Shown here: positions 29,317-39,136 of the stretch, piece by piece | Position numbering within the stretch: position 1 is the stretch's first letter | Layout of the letters: each line of letters opens with the position of its first letter | Assembly: GCF_030323145.1 (NCBI RefSeq) | Contig: NZ_CP100470.1 | Span: 4,567,001 to 4,631,000 of the forward strand | Reading direction: 5' to 3' | DNA length: 64,000 bases | DNA from: Mesorhizobium sp. C432A | GTDB taxonomy: Bacteria; Pseudomonadota; Alphaproteobacteria; Rhizobiales; Rhizobiaceae | The notes under the pieces: model-generated | Databases searched by the model: none | Told to the model about the DNA's origin: nothing | Seen by the model: the letters and a program-made list of their open reading frames with translations, nothing else | Position numbers and translations under genes: made by a program

Positions 29317-30738
29317 CTACTCCTGCGGCCGGCCGGGTTCGAAATATTTGCCGGGGAATTCAATGCCCATATTGCGCAGGTCCTCGAGGAAACGCGGGCG
29401 AATGCCGGTCGCCTCGTAGTGACCGAGGATCTTGCCGTCGGCCTCCATGCCAGTGCGCACGAAGCGGAATATCTCCTGCATCTGGATGACGTCCCCTTCC
29501 ATGCCGGTCACCTCGGCGACGCTGGTCACCTTGCGCTTGCCGTCCGACAGTCGCGTCAGCTGGACGATAAGGTCGAGCGCGCTGGCGATCTGACTGCGGA
29601 TCGACTGCACCGTCATCGGCATGCCGGTCATGCCCAGCATCTGCTCGAGGCGTGAAATGGCGTCGCGCGGCGTGTTGGCGTGGATGGTCGCCATCGAGCC
29701 TTCATGTCCGGTGTTCATCGCCTGCAGCATGTCGAAGGCCTCCTCGCCGCGGCACTCGCCGAGGATGACGCGGTCAGGGCGCATGCGCAGCGCGTTCTTG
29801 ACCAGGTCGCGCTGCTTCAGCTCGCCATGACCTTCGATGTTGGCGGGGCGCGTTTCCATGCGCGCGACATGCGGCTGCTGCAGCTGCAGTTCGGCCGCGT
29901 CCTCGATGGTGATCAACCGTTCGTCTTCCGGAATGAAGGCTGACAATGCGTTGAGCATCGTCGTCTTGCCGGTGCCGGTGCCGCCCGAGATGATGGTCGT
30001 CTTGCGGGCGTGGACTGCCGCCGCCAGCACCTCGGCCATATTCTGGGTGATGGCGCCGAACTCGACCAGCTTGTGCAGGCCGAGCTTGTTCTTTGAAAAC
30101 TTGCGGATCGACACCAGCGGCCCGTCGACGGCGACCGGGCGAATGGCGGCGTTGAAGCGCGAGCCGTCGAGCATGCGGGCATCGACCATCGGTTGCGATT
30201 CGTCGACCCGGCGGCCGACGGCGGCGACGATCTTGTTGACGATGCGCAACAGATGCGCCTCGTCCTTGAACGGGATATGGACCTGCTGCAGCTTGCCCCG
30301 TTTTTCGACGAAGCAGTTCTGGTGGCCGTTGATCAGGATGTCGTTGATGTCGGGGTCCTTGAGCAGCGGTTCCAGCGGGCCGAGGCCGACCATCTCATCG
30401 ACGATGTCATCGACCAGCGCTTCAAGTTCGACGGTGTTGATCGCCATACGCTCCTGGCGGGTCTTTTCCGACACGAACTCCTGCACCTGCCGGCGCATCT
30501 CATCCTTGGGCAGGCGCTCCAGCGCGACCAGGTTGATTTCCTCGAGCAGCAGCCGGTGGATGCGCACGCGGGCATCGAGCACCTTGTTGGCGCTTTTTCC
30601 CGGTGTTGTCTCCGGCTTCGGCGGCAAGGCCTTGCGGTTCGTCGGGATGACCACGGCGTGATGCGCGACCGGCGCCGCCTCGGCCGGCTTCAGCGCGCGG
30701 ACGTCACGGTTCTGCAGGGTCGAGAAGCGGCTGGTCAT
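29317..30738 (-). CDS. cpaF: Tad/Flp pilus ATPase CpaF (TadA)
   Basis: A 473-residue secretion ATPase. Walker A is [14 protein letters not shown], the Asp box lies in [19 protein letters not shown] and the His box in [14 protein letters not shown]. It powers polymerisation of Flp pilin subunits. The first four bases overlap the end of cpaE, and tadB begins just inside its stop. Full family length, no lesions. Confidence 0.95.
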   Translation of the reverse strand: MTSRFSTLQNRDVRALKPAEAAPVAHHAVVIPTNRKALPPKPETTPGKSANKVLDARVRIHRLLLEEINLVALERLPKDEMRRQVQEFVSEKTRQERMAINTVELEALVDDIVDEMVGLGPLEPLLKDPDINDILINGHQNCFVEKRGKLQQVHIPFKDEAHLLRIVNKIVAAVGRRVDESQPMVDARMLDGSRFNAAIRPVAVDGPLVSIRKFSKNKLGLHKLVEFGAITQNMAEVLAAAVHARKTTIISGGTGTGKTTMLNALSAFIPEDERLITIEDAAELQLQQPHVARMETRPANIEGHGELKQRDLVKNALRMRPDRVILGECRGEEAFDMLQAMNTGHEGSMATIHANTPRDAISRLEQMLGMTGMPMTVQSIRSQIASALDLIVQLTRLSDGKRKVTSVAEVTGMEGDVIQMQEIFRFVRTGMEADGKILGHYEATGIRPRFLEDLRNMGIEFPGKYFEPGRPQE

Positions 30739-31949
30739 CCGGCTTTCCTCTTCAGGAGGCCCCTGCCGATGCCGAACAGCGAGCGCGATTTCTCCGGCGT
30801 CACCACGGCTTCTTCCGGCAGGATGATCCTCTTCAGATCGTTGACGACATTGGCGTTCGGGTCGATCTCATGCAGCGGCACGCCGCGGTCGACCGCTTCA
30901 CGCACAAGCCGGTAATTGTTGGAGATGCCGCCGACGAAATGCTCGCCCAGGATTTCCTGGACATCCGCCTGCTTGATGCCGTTGTCGAACATCTTCTGCT
31001 CGAAACGATTGACGATGACGTTCGGCTTCACTTCCTTGCCGGCCGTCTCGTAGACCGCCTGGATCAGCCGCTGCGTGTGGCGCAGGCATGGCACCGTCAT
31101 TTCGGCGACGATGTAGAGCTTGTTGGAGCCGAGCAGCACCGTCTCCGTCCACGGAAACCAGGTGCGCGGCATGTCGATGACGACGTTGTCGAAATAGGCC
31201 GAGACGAGATCGAGCATGCGCACCACGACATCGGTCTTGAACGAGCGCATTTCCGACGGATGCGTTGGCGCCGCCAGCACGCAGAGCCCGCTCGCATGCT
31301 TGGACAGCATCACATCCAGCAGCTGACGGTCGAGGCGCTCGGGCTGGTTCTCGATTTCGGTGATGTCGAAGCGCGGCTCGAGGTCGAGATATTCGGCGCA
31401 GGCGCCTTGCTGGAAATTGAGGTCGACCACGCAGGTCGACGCGCCGCGCGTCACCGAATGATGCAGCTGGAAGGCGGTCTGCAGCGCCAGCGTCGTGGTG
31501 CCGACGCCGCCGGCGGCCGGCATGAAGGTATAGATCTGCGACTCGGTGTTTTCCTCGCGCCCCGGCCCTTGCAGCGCGCGCACGACCGACCGCACCAGAT
31601 CGGCGGTGGTGATCGGCTTGACCAGGAAATCGGCGACCTGGAGCTGCACCAGGATACGCACTGCGGCTGCGTTGAATTCCTGGGTGACGACGACCACCGG
31701 AACGCGGCCTTCAAGCCGGCGCATGATGCGCTGCAGCGACTCGATCTCTTCCAGCTTTGCCGCATCCATGTCGACGATGAGCGCGCCGAAATCGGCTTCC
31801 TGGACCTCGCCGCGCAGTTCGGTAATGTTCTTCTCGACGGTCGAAAGCTGGATCACCTCCGAGGCCGCGAACGCGGTGCGCGTATCCTGCGCAAAGGTCC
31901 GGTCGCTGGACACCAGCAGGATCTTCTTGGTCTTGATGCCGCTTGCCAT
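30735..31949 (-). CDS. cpaE: pilus assembly protein CpaE (TadZ)
   Basis: A 404-residue protein with a receiver-like N-terminal domain (residues 10-130) and a MinD/ParA-type ATPase domain. The P-loop is degenerate, GGVGTTTLALQ without the signature lysine, which is usual for CpaE. It localises the Tad machine, typically at a pole. Gene order cpaC, small lipoprotein, cpaE, cpaF is consistent. The end overlaps the cpaF start by four bases. Confidence 0.93.
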   Translation of the reverse strand: MASGIKTKKILLVSSDRTFAQDTRTAFAASEVIQLSTVEKNITELRGEVQEADFGALIVDMDAAKLEEIESLQRIMRRLEGRVPVVVVTQEFNAAAVRILVQLQVADFLVKPITTADLVRSVVRALQGPGREENTESQIYTFMPAAGGVGTTTLALQTAFQLHHSVTRGASTCVVDLNFQQGACAEYLDLEPRFDITEIENQPERLDRQLLDVMLSKHASGLCVLAAPTHPSEMRSFKTDVVVRMLDLVSAYFDNVVIDMPRTWFPWTETVLLGSNKLYIVAEMTVPCLRHTQRLIQAVYETAGKEVKPNVIVNRFEQKMFDNGIKQADVQEILGEHFVGGISNNYRLVREAVDRGVPLHEIDPNANVVNDLKRIILPEEAVVTPEKSRSLFGIGRGLLKRKAG

Positions 31950-31993
31950 TTTGTCAGCCTGTCAGGTCATTCCCGGTCAAATCACCGGGCAAA

Positions 31994-32260
31994 TCAATCG
32001 GTTGTCGCTGTCGGTTGCACGGCCTTGGCAGCAGCAGCCTGGTCGGCGGCGTTGACTGCCGCCTCACTGCGCTGCGCCGGCACCAGCAGCCTGGTGTTCT
32101 GGACGCCGTATTTCCAGGGATCGACCATCTGCATGGCCGTATTGGCGGCCTGTGCGTTGCCGGCGGCAATCGTCGGTCCCTCGGAGCGGACATAGTCGTC
32201 GCTGGTGCAGCCGCCGGCGAGGCCGGCGATCAGCAGGGCGATGCATGATTCCACGCGCAT
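31994..32260 (-). CDS. small lipoprotein in the CpaD position of the pilus locus
   Basis: An 88-residue protein starting MRVESCIALLIAGLAGGCTS with a lipobox AGGC at about residue 18. The mature part is about 70 residues, alanine and glutamine rich, with the segment MVDPWKYGVQNTRLLVPAQR. It lies between cpaC and cpaE, where cpaD (about 230 residues, lipoprotein) is normally found. It could be a very short CpaD N-terminal equivalent or a different secretin-associated lipoprotein. The start is four bases after the cpaC stop. Confidence 0.65.
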   Translation of the reverse strand: MRVESCIALLIAGLAGGCTSDDYVRSEGPTIAAGNAQAANTAMQMVDPWKYGVQNTRLLVPAQRSEAAVNAADQAAAAKAVQPTATTD

Positions 32261-32264
32261 GGCT

Positions 32265-33710
32265 TCAATCCTTCGGCAGGTCGAGGAAATGCCCGACGGT
32301 GGTGACCGCGGCCGGCTGTGCCGTACTGCCGCTGGCCATTGCCACTGCACGATTGGCTTCGGACGATTTCACTTCCTCGGTGTTGTTGAGGAAATAGTCG
32401 ACATTGCTGGCTGGCTGCGTGCCGTCGGTCGGCTCGAGCAGCTTCTTCGACGGATCGACCGGCTTGACCAGATAGGGGGTGACGATGATCACCAGATCGG
32501 TCTCGCGCCGCTGATAGGATTTGGAGGAGAACAGCGAGCCGAGCACCGGCAGCTTGCCGAGGCCGGGAAGACGCGATGTGGTAATGTCGTTCTGTGACTG
32601 CAGCAGGCCGGCGATCATGAAGCTCTGGCCATTCTTCAGGTCGACGGATGTTTTGGCGCGGCGCACGATAAAGCCCGGGACCGAGATATTGCCGATATTG
32701 TAGGAGGCCGAAGCGTCGATCGAGGACACTTCCGGCGCGATGTCGAGGCTCACCAGCCCGTCCTTGAGAACCGTCGGCGTGAAGTCGAGGCTGACGCCGT
32801 ATTTCTTGTAGCTGACGGAAATCTTGCCATTGTCCTCGGAGACCGGGATCGGGAACTCGCCGCCGGCGAGGAAGCTTGCCGTCTGGCCCGAGCGGGCGAT
32901 CAGGTTCGGCTCGGCCAGCCGCCTGGCGAGACCACGTTCCTCCAGCGCCTTGATGGCGACGTCGATCGACAGGCCGTTGGACAGCAGCCGGCCGATGATC
33001 TCGCCATTGCCGGCTCCCGGCACCGTGCCAGGATCGAGGGTGACGTCGCGCCCGCCAATGCCGTAAGCGAAATTGGCGCTGTATTTGGCGCCGAGATCCT
33101 GTCCGGCCTGGCGATTGATCTCGACGAAGCGGACGTTGAGCTGAACCTGCTGCGAGGACGAGATGTTGACCGAATTGATCACTTCCTCATTGCCGGAGAA
33201 GCGGCTGGCGATCTTGCTTGCCTTCTCGGCGGCGACCGCGTCATCGGCCTCGCCCGACAGCACGACGCGGCCATTGGCCGAGCCGACCTTGATCTTGGCG
33301 TCCGGCACGCTGGCGCGAATGGTGCTGGCCAGCTGGTCGGTGTCCAGCGTCACCTCGATGTCTACGGTGCCGACCAGCTGCTTGTTCTCGTCGAACAGCG
33401 CGATGCCGGTGGTGCCGAGATTGTTGCCCAGCACATAGAAGGATTTGTCGGTCAGCGGATTGACGTTGGCGATCTCCGGATCGCCGATGACGATCTGGTA
33501 GAAGGCGGCATTGGTCATGACCGTCTTCGGCTTGCCCTTGGCCACCTTGATCGACGCATTCGTTGTCGACGAGACATGGACTATATCGTTGTCGGCCTTG
33601 GCTGGCGCGCTGAGGCCGAGCATTGCGGCCGCGGCCAGGCAAGCCCCCACCGCAAGCGCCCGCATTGGGCGCAGCCCTTTCGTAGTTCGAAATGCATGAA
33701 GTCCCGACAT
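32265..33710 (-). CDS. cpaC: Tad pilus outer-membrane secretin CpaC
   Basis: A protein of about 481 residues. After a signal peptide near residues 20-40 (GACLAAAAMLGLSAPAKA) come the N-terminal pilus-assembly domain (NVNPLTDKSFYVLGNN), a BON-like segment and the secretin domain, with VRFVEINRQAGQDLGAKYSA and LPGLGKLPVLGSLFSSKSYQ as hallmark motifs. It forms the outer-membrane channel for the Flp pilus. Candidate starts are 33737, 33710 and 33665; 33665 would start directly at the signal peptide. Confidence 0.93.
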   Translation of the reverse strand: MSGLHAFRTTKGLRPMRALAVGACLAAAAMLGLSAPAKADNDIVHVSSTTNASIKVAKGKPKTVMTNAAFYQIVIGDPEIANVNPLTDKSFYVLGNNLGTTGIALFDENKQLVGTVDIEVTLDTDQLASTIRASVPDAKIKVGSANGRVVLSGEADDAVAAEKASKIASRFSGNEEVINSVNISSSQQVQLNVRFVEINRQAGQDLGAKYSANFAYGIGGRDVTLDPGTVPGAGNGEIIGRLLSNGLSIDVAIKALEERGLARRLAEPNLIARSGQTASFLAGGEFPIPVSEDNGKISVSYKKYGVSLDFTPTVLKDGLVSLDIAPEVSSIDASASYNIGNISVPGFIVRRAKTSVDLKNGQSFMIAGLLQSQNDITTSRLPGLGKLPVLGSLFSSKSYQRRETDLVIIVTPYLVKPVDPSKKLLEPTDGTQPASNVDYFLNNTEEVKSSEANRAVAMASGSTAQPAAVTTVGHFLDLPKD

Positions 33711-33743
33711 CTGTCCCGTCCCTCGCCCGGTCCCCACCGGCAG

Positions 33744-34676
33744 TTATTGCTGGTCCCGCGCAGGAACCTGGTATTCTTCGACCTGCGTGCCGCGCGTCAC
33801 GATGATCGTCTTGAATTTCGGCTTCTCAGGCTCCTTGGTCGCGGCAGTGAACAGCGCGCCGGCAGCGGCCTGGACGCCGGAGGCGACCGATCCGCCGAAG
33901 GACGAGATGGTGGTGACGCCGTCCTTGGCGGCCCCTCCGTCTGCGGCCGAGCGGAGCGACAGCGACAAGGTGCCGACGGTGCGGGCAAGCGCCACTTTCT
34001 GCGCGCCTTCGGTCGTCACCTCGATGGTGACGGAATTGGCGATCTGCGGTGTGGTCTGGCGCTCGTCGGCGCCCTGCCCCACGGTCAGCACCTTGGCGTC
34101 GGAGACGACGATCTCGGAGGTAACGGTCGATCCGGCAGCGCCCTGCGCGTTCTTGGCCACTTCCTGGATTTCGCCCGCATCGCGTGTCAGCACCACGTCG
34201 ACCCGGTCGCCCGGCATGACGAAGCCGCCGACACCGGCGATCTCGTCGGTGCGGATTGTCACCGCCCGCATGCCGGGCGTCATCATGTTTGATAGCGTCG
34301 CGCGGCCGTTCGGCCCCGACAATTTGCTGATCAGCACCGGCTCGTTGACCTCGATCGGCGACAATACCACGCGGCTGCCTTCGGCGAGCAATGCATTGAC
34401 TGTGGTGAACGCGCCCTGCGGCACCGAATCCTCGGACCATGGGATTTCGCTGAGCTGCGCCCGGTCAAGCTCCATGCCGTAACGCAGCGGCGCGTTGGCC
34501 ACCACTATGGTCTTGAAGACGACCTTGGGGACGGCGGGCGCCGGGATCGACGCCGTTTTCTCTTCGGCATCGGCCTTGGCCTGGCTTTTCACCCAGAAAT
34601 CCGCGGCAAAGATTGAAATCGCGCCGAAGACGGCAGCGATGCCAATCATCGTTATGGCCTTGCCCCTCACAACCAA
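33744..34676 (-). CDS. cpaB: Flp pilus assembly protein CpaB
   Basis: A 310-residue protein with an N-terminal membrane anchor (ITMIGIAAVFGAISIFAADF), an SAF domain (ANAPLRYGMELDRAQLSEIP) and the RcpC/CpaB segment GFVMPGDRVDVVLTRDAGE. It is thought to stabilise the secretin in the periplasm. It is the most upstream pilus gene in the window. Prepilin peptidase cpaA, the flp pilin and tadE/tadF minor pilins are not present here and must lie elsewhere. Confidence 0.93.
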   Translation of the reverse strand: MVVRGKAITMIGIAAVFGAISIFAADFWVKSQAKADAEEKTASIPAPAVPKVVFKTIVVANAPLRYGMELDRAQLSEIPWSEDSVPQGAFTTVNALLAEGSRVVLSPIEVNEPVLISKLSGPNGRATLSNMMTPGMRAVTIRTDEIAGVGGFVMPGDRVDVVLTRDAGEIQEVAKNAQGAAGSTVTSEIVVSDAKVLTVGQGADERQTTPQIANSVTIEVTTEGAQKVALARTVGTLSLSLRSAADGGAAKDGVTTISSFGGSVASGVQAAAGALFTAATKEPEKPKFKTIIVTRGTQVEEYQVPARDQQ

Positions 34677-34905
34677 CCCCTGACATTCGTGGTCTTTTGT
34701 TTTGTTGGAGCGACGCTAGGCCGCTTTGTTAAAGATTCAGGAATCGCGGCCGCTCCGCACGGACCTATTTCCGCCGGCTTGGTTATCGAAAGGTTTTAGG
34801 ATAAGAAGGGTTTAATCCCCGAACGTAACAGGAACTTCCGTCGCTTGGCGCCGAAAAGCGTGGCAGTATCGACGGGTGATTCGCGGCACGGATTCTATGG
34901 TAGGC

Positions 34906-36960
34906 ATGGACGACAACAACGATCTTTTCGGCAATCTGGAAAAGCAGCCCCAACCGGCTCGGACACCTTCGCGCCCGGCCGACCCGCTGGTGCAGGCCAC
35001 GAAGCGTCCTGCCGCGACCAAGGACGGCAGCGAGGGCTATAGCGCCGCCGACATCGAGGTGCTGGAGGGGCTGGAGCCGGTGCGGCGCCGTCCCGGCATG
35101 TATATTGGCGGCACCGACGACAAGGCGATGCACCATCTGTTTGCCGAGGTCATCGATAATTCGATGGACGAGGCGGTCGCCGGCCATGCCACCTTCATCG
35201 ATGTCGAGCTGTCGGCCGACGGATTTCTGACCGTCACCGACAATGGCCGCGGCATTCCGGTCGATCCGCATCCGAAATTCAAGAAACCGGCGCTCGAAGT
35301 CATCATGACGACGCTGCATTCGGGCGGCAAGTTCGATAGCAAGGTCTATGAGACCTCCGGCGGTCTGCACGGTGTCGGCGTCTCGGTCGTCAATGCGCTG
35401 TCGGACCATCTCGAAGTCGAGGTCGCGCGCGGTCGCCAGCTTTACCGCCAAAGGTTCTCGCGCGGCGTTCCGGTGAGCGGGCTGGAGCAGCTCGGCGAAG
35501 TGCACAACCGGCGCGGCACCAAAATCCGCTTCCATCCCGACGAGCAGATTTTCGGCAAGGGCGCCGCCTTCGAGCCGGCGCGGCTCTATCGCATGACCCG
35601 CTCGAAAGCCTATCTGTTCGGCGGCGTCGAGATCCGCTGGAGCTGCGACCCATCGCTGATCAAGGAAAAGGACCAGACGCCGGCCAAGGCGGAGTTCCAT
35701 TTCCCCGGCGGCTTGAAGGACTATCTCAAGGCATCGCTCGGCGATGATTTCCAGGTGACCCGCGAAATCTTCGCCGGCAAGAGCGAGAAGCAGGGCGGCC
35801 ACGGTTCGCTGGAATGGGCGGTGACCTGGTTCGGCGGTGACGGCTTCGTCAACTCCTACTGCAACACCATCCCGACCGGCGAAGGCGGCACGCATGAGGC
35901 CGGCTTTCGCAATGTGCTGACGCGCGGGCTTCGGGCCTATGCCGACCTGGTCGGCAACAAGCGCGCCTCGATCGTCACCTCCGAAGACGTGATGATCTCG
36001 GCGGCAGGCATGCTGTCGGTGTTTATTCGCGAGCCGGAATTCGTCGGCCAGACCAAGGACAGGCTGGCAACGATCGAAGCCATTCGCATTGTCGAGACCG
36101 CCATCCGCGATCCCTTCGACCACTGGCTGGCCGACAATCCGCAGGAAGCCTCCAAGCTGCTGGAATGGGTGATTGCGCGCGCCGACGAGCGGGTGCGCCG
36201 GCGCCAGGAAAAGGAGGTGTCGCGCAAGAGCGCGGTGCGCAAGCTGCGCCTTCCCGGCAAGCTCGCCGACTGCACGCAGAACGCCGCCGCGGGCGCCGAA
36301 CTGTTCATCGTCGAAGGCGACTCGGCCGGCGGCTCGGCCAAGCAGGCGCGCGACCGCGCCAGCCAGGCGGTGCTGCCGCTGCGCGGAAAAATCCTCAACG
36401 TCGCCAGCGCCGGCAACGACAAGCTCGCCGCCAACCAGCAGATTTCGGACCTGATTCAGGCGCTCGGCTGCGGCACGCGCTCGAAATACCGCGACGAGGA
36501 TTTGCGCTACGACCGCGTGATCATCATGACCGACGCCGACGTCGACGGCGCTCACATAGCCTCGCTGCTGATCACCTTCTTCTACCAGGAAATGCCGAAC
36601 CTGGTGAATGGCGGCCATCTCTATCTGGCGGTGCCGCCGCTCTATTCGATCCGGCAAGGCGGCAAGGTTGCCTATGCCAGGGACGATGCGCACAAGGACG
36701 AGCTGTTGCGCACCGAATTCACCGGCCGCGCCAAGGTCGAGATCGGCCGCTTCAAGGGCCTGGGCGAGATGATGGCCGCGCAGCTCAAGGAAACCACCAT
36801 GGACCCGAGGAAGCGCACGCTGCTCAGGGTCGATGTCATCGACGCCGTGGCGGCGACCAAGGATGCTGTCGACGCGCTGATGGGCACCAAGCCGGAAGCC
36901 CGCTTCCGCTTCATCCAGGAACGCGCCGAATTCGCCGCGACGGAAGTGCTGGATATCTGA
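34906..36960 (+). CDS. parE: DNA topoisomerase IV subunit B
   Basis: A type II topoisomerase ATPase subunit of 684 residues from the ATG at 34906. The GHKL ATPase motifs TVTDNGRGIPVDPH and SGGLHGVGVSVVNALS, and the Toprim motifs EGDSAGGSAKQARDR and TDADVDGAHI, are all present. It decatenates daughter chromosomes with ParC. A long N-terminal tail (about 40 residues, proline rich) precedes the ATPase domain. Alternative starts are ATG 34897 and GTG 34876. It is divergent from the pilus genes. Confidence 0.94.
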   Translation: MDDNNDLFGNLEKQPQPARTPSRPADPLVQATKRPAATKDGSEGYSAADIEVLEGLEPVRRRPGMYIGGTDDKAMHHLFAEVIDNSMDEAVAGHATFIDVELSADGFLTVTDNGRGIPVDPHPKFKKPALEVIMTTLHSGGKFDSKVYETSGGLHGVGVSVVNALSDHLEVEVARGRQLYRQRFSRGVPVSGLEQLGEVHNRRGTKIRFHPDEQIFGKGAAFEPARLYRMTRSKAYLFGGVEIRWSCDPSLIKEKDQTPAKAEFHFPGGLKDYLKASLGDDFQVTREIFAGKSEKQGGHGSLEWAVTWFGGDGFVNSYCNTIPTGEGGTHEAGFRNVLTRGLRAYADLVGNKRASIVTSEDVMISAAGMLSVFIREPEFVGQTKDRLATIEAIRIVETAIRDPFDHWLADNPQEASKLLEWVIARADERVRRRQEKEVSRKSAVRKLRLPGKLADCTQNAAAGAELFIVEGDSAGGSAKQARDRASQAVLPLRGKILNVASAGNDKLAANQQISDLIQALGCGTRSKYRDEDLRYDRVIIMTDADVDGAHIASLLITFFYQEMPNLVNGGHLYLAVPPLYSIRQGGKVAYARDDAHKDELLRTEFTGRAKVEIGRFKGLGEMMAAQLKETTMDPRKRTLLRVDVIDAVAATKDAVDALMGTKPEARFRFIQERAEFAATEVLDI

Positions 36961-36979
36961 GCGCCGGCCAACTCTTCGT

Positions 36980-37034
36980 TTTGACGCAGTTCCGGGCGGA
37001 AAACCGTTTCACACTTTTCCTGGAACTGCTCTAG
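36980..37034. repeat. rhizobial intergenic hairpin repeat
   Basis: The arm gcagttccggg at 36986-36996 pairs with cctggaactgc at 37019-37029 with one G-T mismatch; the 22-base loop contains a GAAAACC/GTTTC segment. The sequence type, ending just past the parE stop, recurs in Mesorhizobium intergenic regions from general knowledge. It may double as the end of the parE transcript, although no T-run follows. Confidence 0.7.
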
Positions 37035-37062
37035 CCTGCGCTTCCGATACGGAGACCAGCTT

Positions 37063-39132
37063 GTGATCCGGGCGCGGCTGAAGAGCTACTTCGAAACTAG
37101 TTTGGCGGGCCTGACGCAGCCGACGCGCTCGGATTGGATTTTCGCCCTGCGCACGGTTTCGGCCGGTCTGATCGCGCTTCTCGCTGCTTACGCGCTAAAA
37201 CTCGACCACCCGCAATGGGCGATGATGACGGTCTTCATCGTCGCCCAGCCGGTCGCCGGCATGGTGCTGGCGAAAGGTTTTTACCGGCTGCTCGGCACGC
37301 TGGCCGGTGGACTTGCGGCGATCGGCATCACCTCGGTTTTCGGCACCAATCCCTGGCTGCTGGTCACGGCGCTATCCGTCTGGATTGGGCTGTGCACGCT
37401 GGTTTCGTCGCTGCTGCGCAATCCGGAAGCCTATGGCGCCGCACTTGCCGGCTATACCGCGATGATCATTGGGCTGCCGGCTTTCGGCCAGCCGCACGTG
37501 GTCGTCGATCTCGCTGTCGCGCGCTGCGCCGAGATCGTGCTCGGCATCGTCTGCGCCGGCCTGACCAGCCGGCTGATCCTGCCCAAGCTGGCCGCTGACG
37601 CCATCATCTCCAGGCTGAAGCGCAGCATCCTCGACCTTGCAACCTATGCAGGCGGCGCTTTTTCCGGTGGCGACCCGGCGACGCTGGCCGGCCTGCACCG
37701 CAAGCTGATCACCGACGCCCAGATGCTGGCCGAGATGCGCGCCTATGCCCGGCTCGAAGCACCGAGCTTCGCCACCCGCGCCCATCCGGTCCGGCTAACC
37801 ATCGGTCAGCTTCTCTCGGCGCTGTCGGCGGCGCGCGCGCTGCATTCGCATGCCGCGCCGAAAAACGCAGCGCTCATTCCGGTACGCTCCGAACTGCAGT
37901 CGATGGTCAGCGAGCTGGCAGCGACGCCCGAGGCGCTGGACGACACGTCGCCCTGGGTGACGCGGCTCGACGCGATTGCCGGCAAGGCCCGGCAAATGCC
38001 CGACGCCTCGACCGATCAGGGCGACGACAGGGTCGGCACCATAACCCGCCTCACCATCGCCGCCGATTTCGCCGAAGCCTTCAAGCAGGTGCTGCGCGGC
38101 CTCGACGCCCTGCGCGCACCGGTGACGGGCCCCAGCCGGAGCAACAGGCAGCTGCCTGCGCTGGTGGTGCACCGCGATTATCCCGGGGCTTCGCGCAATG
38201 CCATACGCGCCGGCCTTGCCACGTTGGCGGTCGCCGCCTTCTGGCTGACGACGAAATGGTCCGACGCGGCCGGCACCGTCATCCTCGTTGCCGTCGTCTC
38301 CAGTCTTTTCGCCGCGCGGCCTGACCCGGTGCGGGTGTCCTGGGGCTTCTTCAAGGGAACGCTGCTGGCTTTGCCCTTTGCCTTCCTTGTCGGCCAGGTC
38401 GCGCTGCCTGCTTTGCCCGGCTTCGGCTGGTTCACGCTGTTTGTCGTGCCGATCCTGGTACCGACGGCGCTGGGCATGGCCAATCCGCGCACCGTCGGCG
38501 TGGCGACGGCGTTTGCAATCAATTTCCTCGCCTTCCTCAGCCCGCATCAGGCGATGACCTATGCCCCAGGCCCGTTCTTCGCCGGCTCGGCGTCGGTGCT
38601 GGTCGGCATCCTGCTGGCCATCGGCGTCTTCATCGTGGTGCTGCCGGTCGATCCATGGCGCGCGGCCAACCGCATCGTGCGCGCCATGCGCGAGGATCTG
38701 GCGCGGCTGTGTCTGCACGAGCGGGTACCGCGGCGTTCGGCCTTCGAGAGCCTGGCCTATGACCGCATCAACCAGCTGATGCCGCTCTTGCAGAATGCCG
38801 GCAGGAAAGGCGATGCGATCCTGGGCGGCGGGGTCGCCGCCGTTACCGTCGGCCTCGAAATCCTGCGCCTGCGCGCCGCGCAGCAGAGGCCGTCCACTCC
38901 TACCGACACCGCGCTCTCGATCGCCAATTTCCTGCGCGGCCTCGCGCGTGAACTGCTCTTTCGCGCACCAGGCGAGCCCCAGACGGCGACCATCACTGTG
39001 GCCCGGCAATATGCAGCCGGCCTCTCAGAGCGCAGCGGTAGTGCCGACACGCTGCAGATCGCAGCCTCGCTGCGCATCATCGCCGCCGCGATCGAGGATT
39101 TCCCGGATTTCTTCACCAGGGACCGTGGCTAG
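37063..39132 (+). CDS. FUSC-family inner-membrane exporter
   Basis: A 689-residue protein of the aromatic-acid-exporter/fusaric-acid-resistance type. It has two membrane blocks of about six helices each (residues about 20-165 and 375-530) separated by large cytoplasmic parts. The motif LDHPQWAMMTVFIVAQPVAG in the first block is characteristic. It starts with GTG at 37063. The usual membrane-fusion partner is not adjacent. The substrate is unknown, and aromatic acids are a family-based guess. Confidence 0.85.
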   Translation: MIRARLKSYFETSLAGLTQPTRSDWIFALRTVSAGLIALLAAYALKLDHPQWAMMTVFIVAQPVAGMVLAKGFYRLLGTLAGGLAAIGITSVFGTNPWLLVTALSVWIGLCTLVSSLLRNPEAYGAALAGYTAMIIGLPAFGQPHVVVDLAVARCAEIVLGIVCAGLTSRLILPKLAADAIISRLKRSILDLATYAGGAFSGGDPATLAGLHRKLITDAQMLAEMRAYARLEAPSFATRAHPVRLTIGQLLSALSAARALHSHAAPKNAALIPVRSELQSMVSELAATPEALDDTSPWVTRLDAIAGKARQMPDASTDQGDDRVGTITRLTIAADFAEAFKQVLRGLDALRAPVTGPSRSNRQLPALVVHRDYPGASRNAIRAGLATLAVAAFWLTTKWSDAAGTVILVAVVSSLFAARPDPVRVSWGFFKGTLLALPFAFLVGQVALPALPGFGWFTLFVVPILVPTALGMANPRTVGVATAFAINFLAFLSPHQAMTYAPGPFFAGSASVLVGILLAIGVFIVVLPVDPWRAANRIVRAMREDLARLCLHERVPRRSAFESLAYDRINQLMPLLQNAGRKGDAILGGGVAAVTVGLEILRLRAAQQRPSTPTDTALSIANFLRGLARELLFRAPGEPQTATITVARQYAAGLSERSGSADTLQIAASLRIIAAAIEDFPDFFTRDRG

Positions 39133-39136
39133 GGCG

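Noticed and set aside
34783..36693. Minus-strand open frame of 636 codons opposite parE
   Set aside because: Antisense to parE, low-complexity, no motif.
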